Source: Aradus depressus
Taxonomy: Eukaryota; Arthropoda; Insecta; Hemiptera; Aradidae
DNA length: 64,000 bases
Direction of reading: 5' to 3'
Assembly (NCBI GenBank): GCA_963662175.1
Contig: OY759219.1
Span: 45,066,675 to 45,130,674, forward strand
The position numbers and the translations under genes were made by a program. This document shows, piece after piece, positions 61,481 to 64,000 of this stretch. The stretch's first letter is position 1; every line of letters begins with the position of its first letter. Under the pieces are notes generated by a model that did no database searches, was not told the DNA's origin, and worked only from the letters and a program-made list of their open reading frames with translations.

Positions 61481-64000
61481 TGGGGGGCTAATTGAAGAAG
61501 AGTTATGTGTGAAGAAACAGCAGACCAATGTATACGTCAGACACAATACCTCTTTTGGTGGGGTTCTAATTGAAGAAGAGTTATGTGTGAAGGAACAGCA
61601 GACCAGTGTATACGTCAGACCCATTACCTCTTTGGAGGGGGACTAATTAAAGAAGAGTCATGTGTGAGGGAACAGCAGACCAATGTACACGTCAGACACA
61701 TTATCTCTTTTGGTGGGGGGCTAATTGAAGAAGAGGTATGTGTGAAGAAACAGCAGACCAATGTATACGTCAGACACAATACCTCTTTTGGTGGGGTTCT
61801 AATTGAAGAAGAGTTATGTGTGAAGGAACAGCAGACCAATGTATACGTCAGACCCATTACCTCTTTGGAGGGGGACTAATTGAAGAAGAGTCATGTGTGA
61901 AGGAACAGCAGACCAATGTACACGTCAGATACATTAACTCTTCTGGTGGGGGGCTAATTGAAGAAGAGTTATGTGTGAAGGAACAGCAGACCAATGTATA
62001 CGTCAGCCACAATACCTCTTTTGGTGGGGGGCTAATTGAAGAAGAGTTATGTGGGAACGTACAGCAGACCAATGTATACGTCAGACACATTACCTCTTTT
62101 GGGGGGGTTCTAATTGAAGTAGAGTTATGAGTGAAGGAACAGCAGACCAATGTACACGTCAGACACAATACCTCTTTTGGTGGGGGGCTAATTGAAGAAG
62201 AGTCATGTGTGAAGGAACAGCAGACCAATGTACACGTCAGACACAATACCTCTTTTGGTGGGGGGCTAATTGAAGAAGAGTCATGTGTGAAGGAACAGCA
62301 GACCAATGTACACGTCAGACACATTAACTCTTTTGGTGGGGAGCTAGTTGAAGAAGAGTTAAGTGGGAACGTACAGCAGACCAATGTACACGTCAAACAC
62401 ATTACCTCTTTTGGTGAGGGGCTAATTGAAGAAGAGTTATGTGTGAAGGAACAGCAGACCAATGTACACGTCAGACACATAACCTCTTTTGGTGGGGGGC
62501 TAATTGAAGAAGAGTTATGTTGGAACGTATAGCAGACCAATGTACACGTCAGACACATTACCTCTTTTGGTGGGGGGCTAAGTGAAGAAGAGTTATGTGT
62601 GAAGGAACAACAGATCAATGTACACGTCAGACACAATACCTCTTTTGGTGGGGGGCTAATTGAAGAAGAGTTATGTGTGAAGGAACAGCAGACCAATGTA
62701 CACGTCAGACACAATACCGCTTTTGTTGGGGGGCTAATTGAAGAAGAGTTATGTGGGAACGTATAGCAGACCAATGTACACGTCAGACCAGACACATTAC
62801 CTCTTTCGGTGGGGGGCTAATTGAAGAAGAGTTATGTGTGAAGGAACAGCAGACCAATGTACACGTCAGACACATTACCTCTTTTGGTGGGGGGCTAATT
62901 GAAAAAGAGTTATGTGTGAAGGAACAGCAGACCAATGTACACGTCAGACACAATACCTCTTTTGGTGGGGGGCTAGGTGAAGAAGAGTTATGTGGAAACG
63001 TACAGCAGACCAATGTACACGTCAGACACATTCCCCCTTTGGGTGGGGGGCTAATTGAGGAAGAGTTATGTGTGAAGGAAGAGCAGACCAATGTACACTT
63101 CAGACACATTACCTATTTTGGTTCGGGGCTAGTTGAAGAAGAGTTATGTGGGAACGTACAGCAGACCAATGTACACGTCAAACACATTACCTCTTTTGGT
63201 GGGGGGCTAATTGAAGAAGAGTTATGTGTGAAGGAACAGCAGACCAATGTACACGTCAGACACATAACCTCTTTTGGTGGGGTGCTAATTGAAGAAGAGT
63301 TATGTGGGAACGTATAGCAGACCAATGTACACGTCAGACACATTACCTCTTTTGGTGGGGGGCTAATTGAAGAAGAGTTATGTGTGAAGGAACAACAGAC
63401 CAATGTACACGTCAGACACAATACCTCTTTTGGTGGGGGGCTAATTGAAGAAGAGTTATGTGTGAAGGAACAGCAGACCAATGTACACGTCAGACACTAT
63501 ACCGCGTTTGGTGGGGGGCTAATTGAAGAAGAGTTATGTGGGAACGTATAGCAGACCAATGTACACGTCAGACACATTACCTCTTTTGGTGGGGGGCTAA
63601 TTGAAGAAGAGTTATGTGTGAAGAAACAGCAGACCAATGTATACGTCAGACACAATACCTCTTTTGGTGGGGTTCTAATTGAAGAAGAGTTATGTGTGAA
63701 GGAACAGCAGACCAGTGTATACGTCAGACACATTACCTCTTTTGGTGGGGGGCTAATTGAAGAAGAGTTATGTGTGAAGGAACAGCAGACCAATGTACAC
63801 GTCAGACACATAACCTCTTTTGGTGGGGTGCTAATTGAAGAAGAGTTATGTGGGAACGTATAGCAGACCAATGTACACGTCAGACACATTACCTCTTTTG
63901 GTGGGGGGCTAATTGAAGAAGAGTTATGTGTGAAGGAACAACAGACCAATGTACACGTCAGACACAATACCTCTTTTGGTGGGGGGCTAATTGAAGAAGA

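Larger units (their letters stand above)
50128..64000. repeat. Satellite B, main block (78-bp monomer), open at right window edge
   Basis: About 178 copies. The main variants are GTGGGAACGTACAGCAG versus GTGTGAAGGAACAGCAG, GTATACGTC versus GTACACGTC, ACAATACC versus ACATTACC, and GTGAGGGG, GTGGGGTTC or TTTGGAGGGGGAC (77-bp copies) in the G-rich part. Because 78 = 26 x 3 and few stops fall in certain frames, both strands show long open frames with a 26-residue period (plus: GGGLIEEELCVKEQQTNV; minus: CSFTHNSSSISPPPKEV), up to 312 codons. Frames break at every 77-bp copy and at GGAACGTATAGCAG variants. I treat the array as non-coding satellite. Confidence 0.96.

Noticed and set aside
61857..62795. 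312-codon minus-strand Cys/Ser/Pro-rich frame as a secreted or toxin-like repeat protein
   Set aside because: Same reason: the Cys pattern is simply the satellite consensus read in one frame, and 77-bp monomers break it repeatedly.

Overview
The window is eukaryotic repeat-rich DNA, most likely heterochromatin of an arthropod, probably an insect. The support is two long tandem satellite arrays, remnants of two non-LTR retrotransposons (one resembling the I group with an RNase H domain, one resembling the R1 clade), AT-rich spacers, and no bacterial operons, promoters or RNA genes that I can support. Species cannot be named from the sequence. No intact host gene is visible.

Layout. (1) 1-40201: satellite A, about 370 head-to-tail copies of a 105/106/111-bp monomer. 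It opens at the left window edge, so it is incomplete, and its last copy decays into unique DNA. It has nested higher-order repeats, including a perfect 1,200-bp tandem duplication and a segment recurring 10,943 bp away. (2) 40202-40768: AT-rich spacer. (3) 40769-43880: three tandem copies of a 120-bp (40-codon) unit, potentially coding and of unknown identity. The second copy is split by a minus-strand I-group-like non-LTR element (40927-43616) with a T14 (poly-A) tail and a 13-bp target-site duplication. The element is broken by internal deletions, one homopolymer frameshift and two amber codons. (4) 43863-44743: AT-rich spacer with a CCGGTTTTCG...TCATCATC motif whose relative sits at the start of the next element. 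(5) 44757-47566: plus-strand R1-clade element, heavily decayed (endonuclease, linker, reverse transcriptase, C-terminal region in several frames). (6) 47567-47879: spacer. (7) 47880-48959 and 50128-64000: satellite B, a 78-bp monomer (26 codons), running off the right window edge. (8) 48960-50127: a 1.17-kb block interrupting satellite B in register, with short imperfect inverted ends (TGTAATATAG / CTACATTACA) and GAAGAG on both sides.

The retroelement-rich interval of about 7.7 kb is the junction between two unrelated satellites. Satellite B gives long open frames on both strands because its period is divisible by three; I read these as artefacts, not genes. The observations most worth following are the dyad-symmetric GGATCC core of satellite A with its GATCC duplication, the 40-codon repeat interrupted by the retroelement, and the interrupting block in satellite B.
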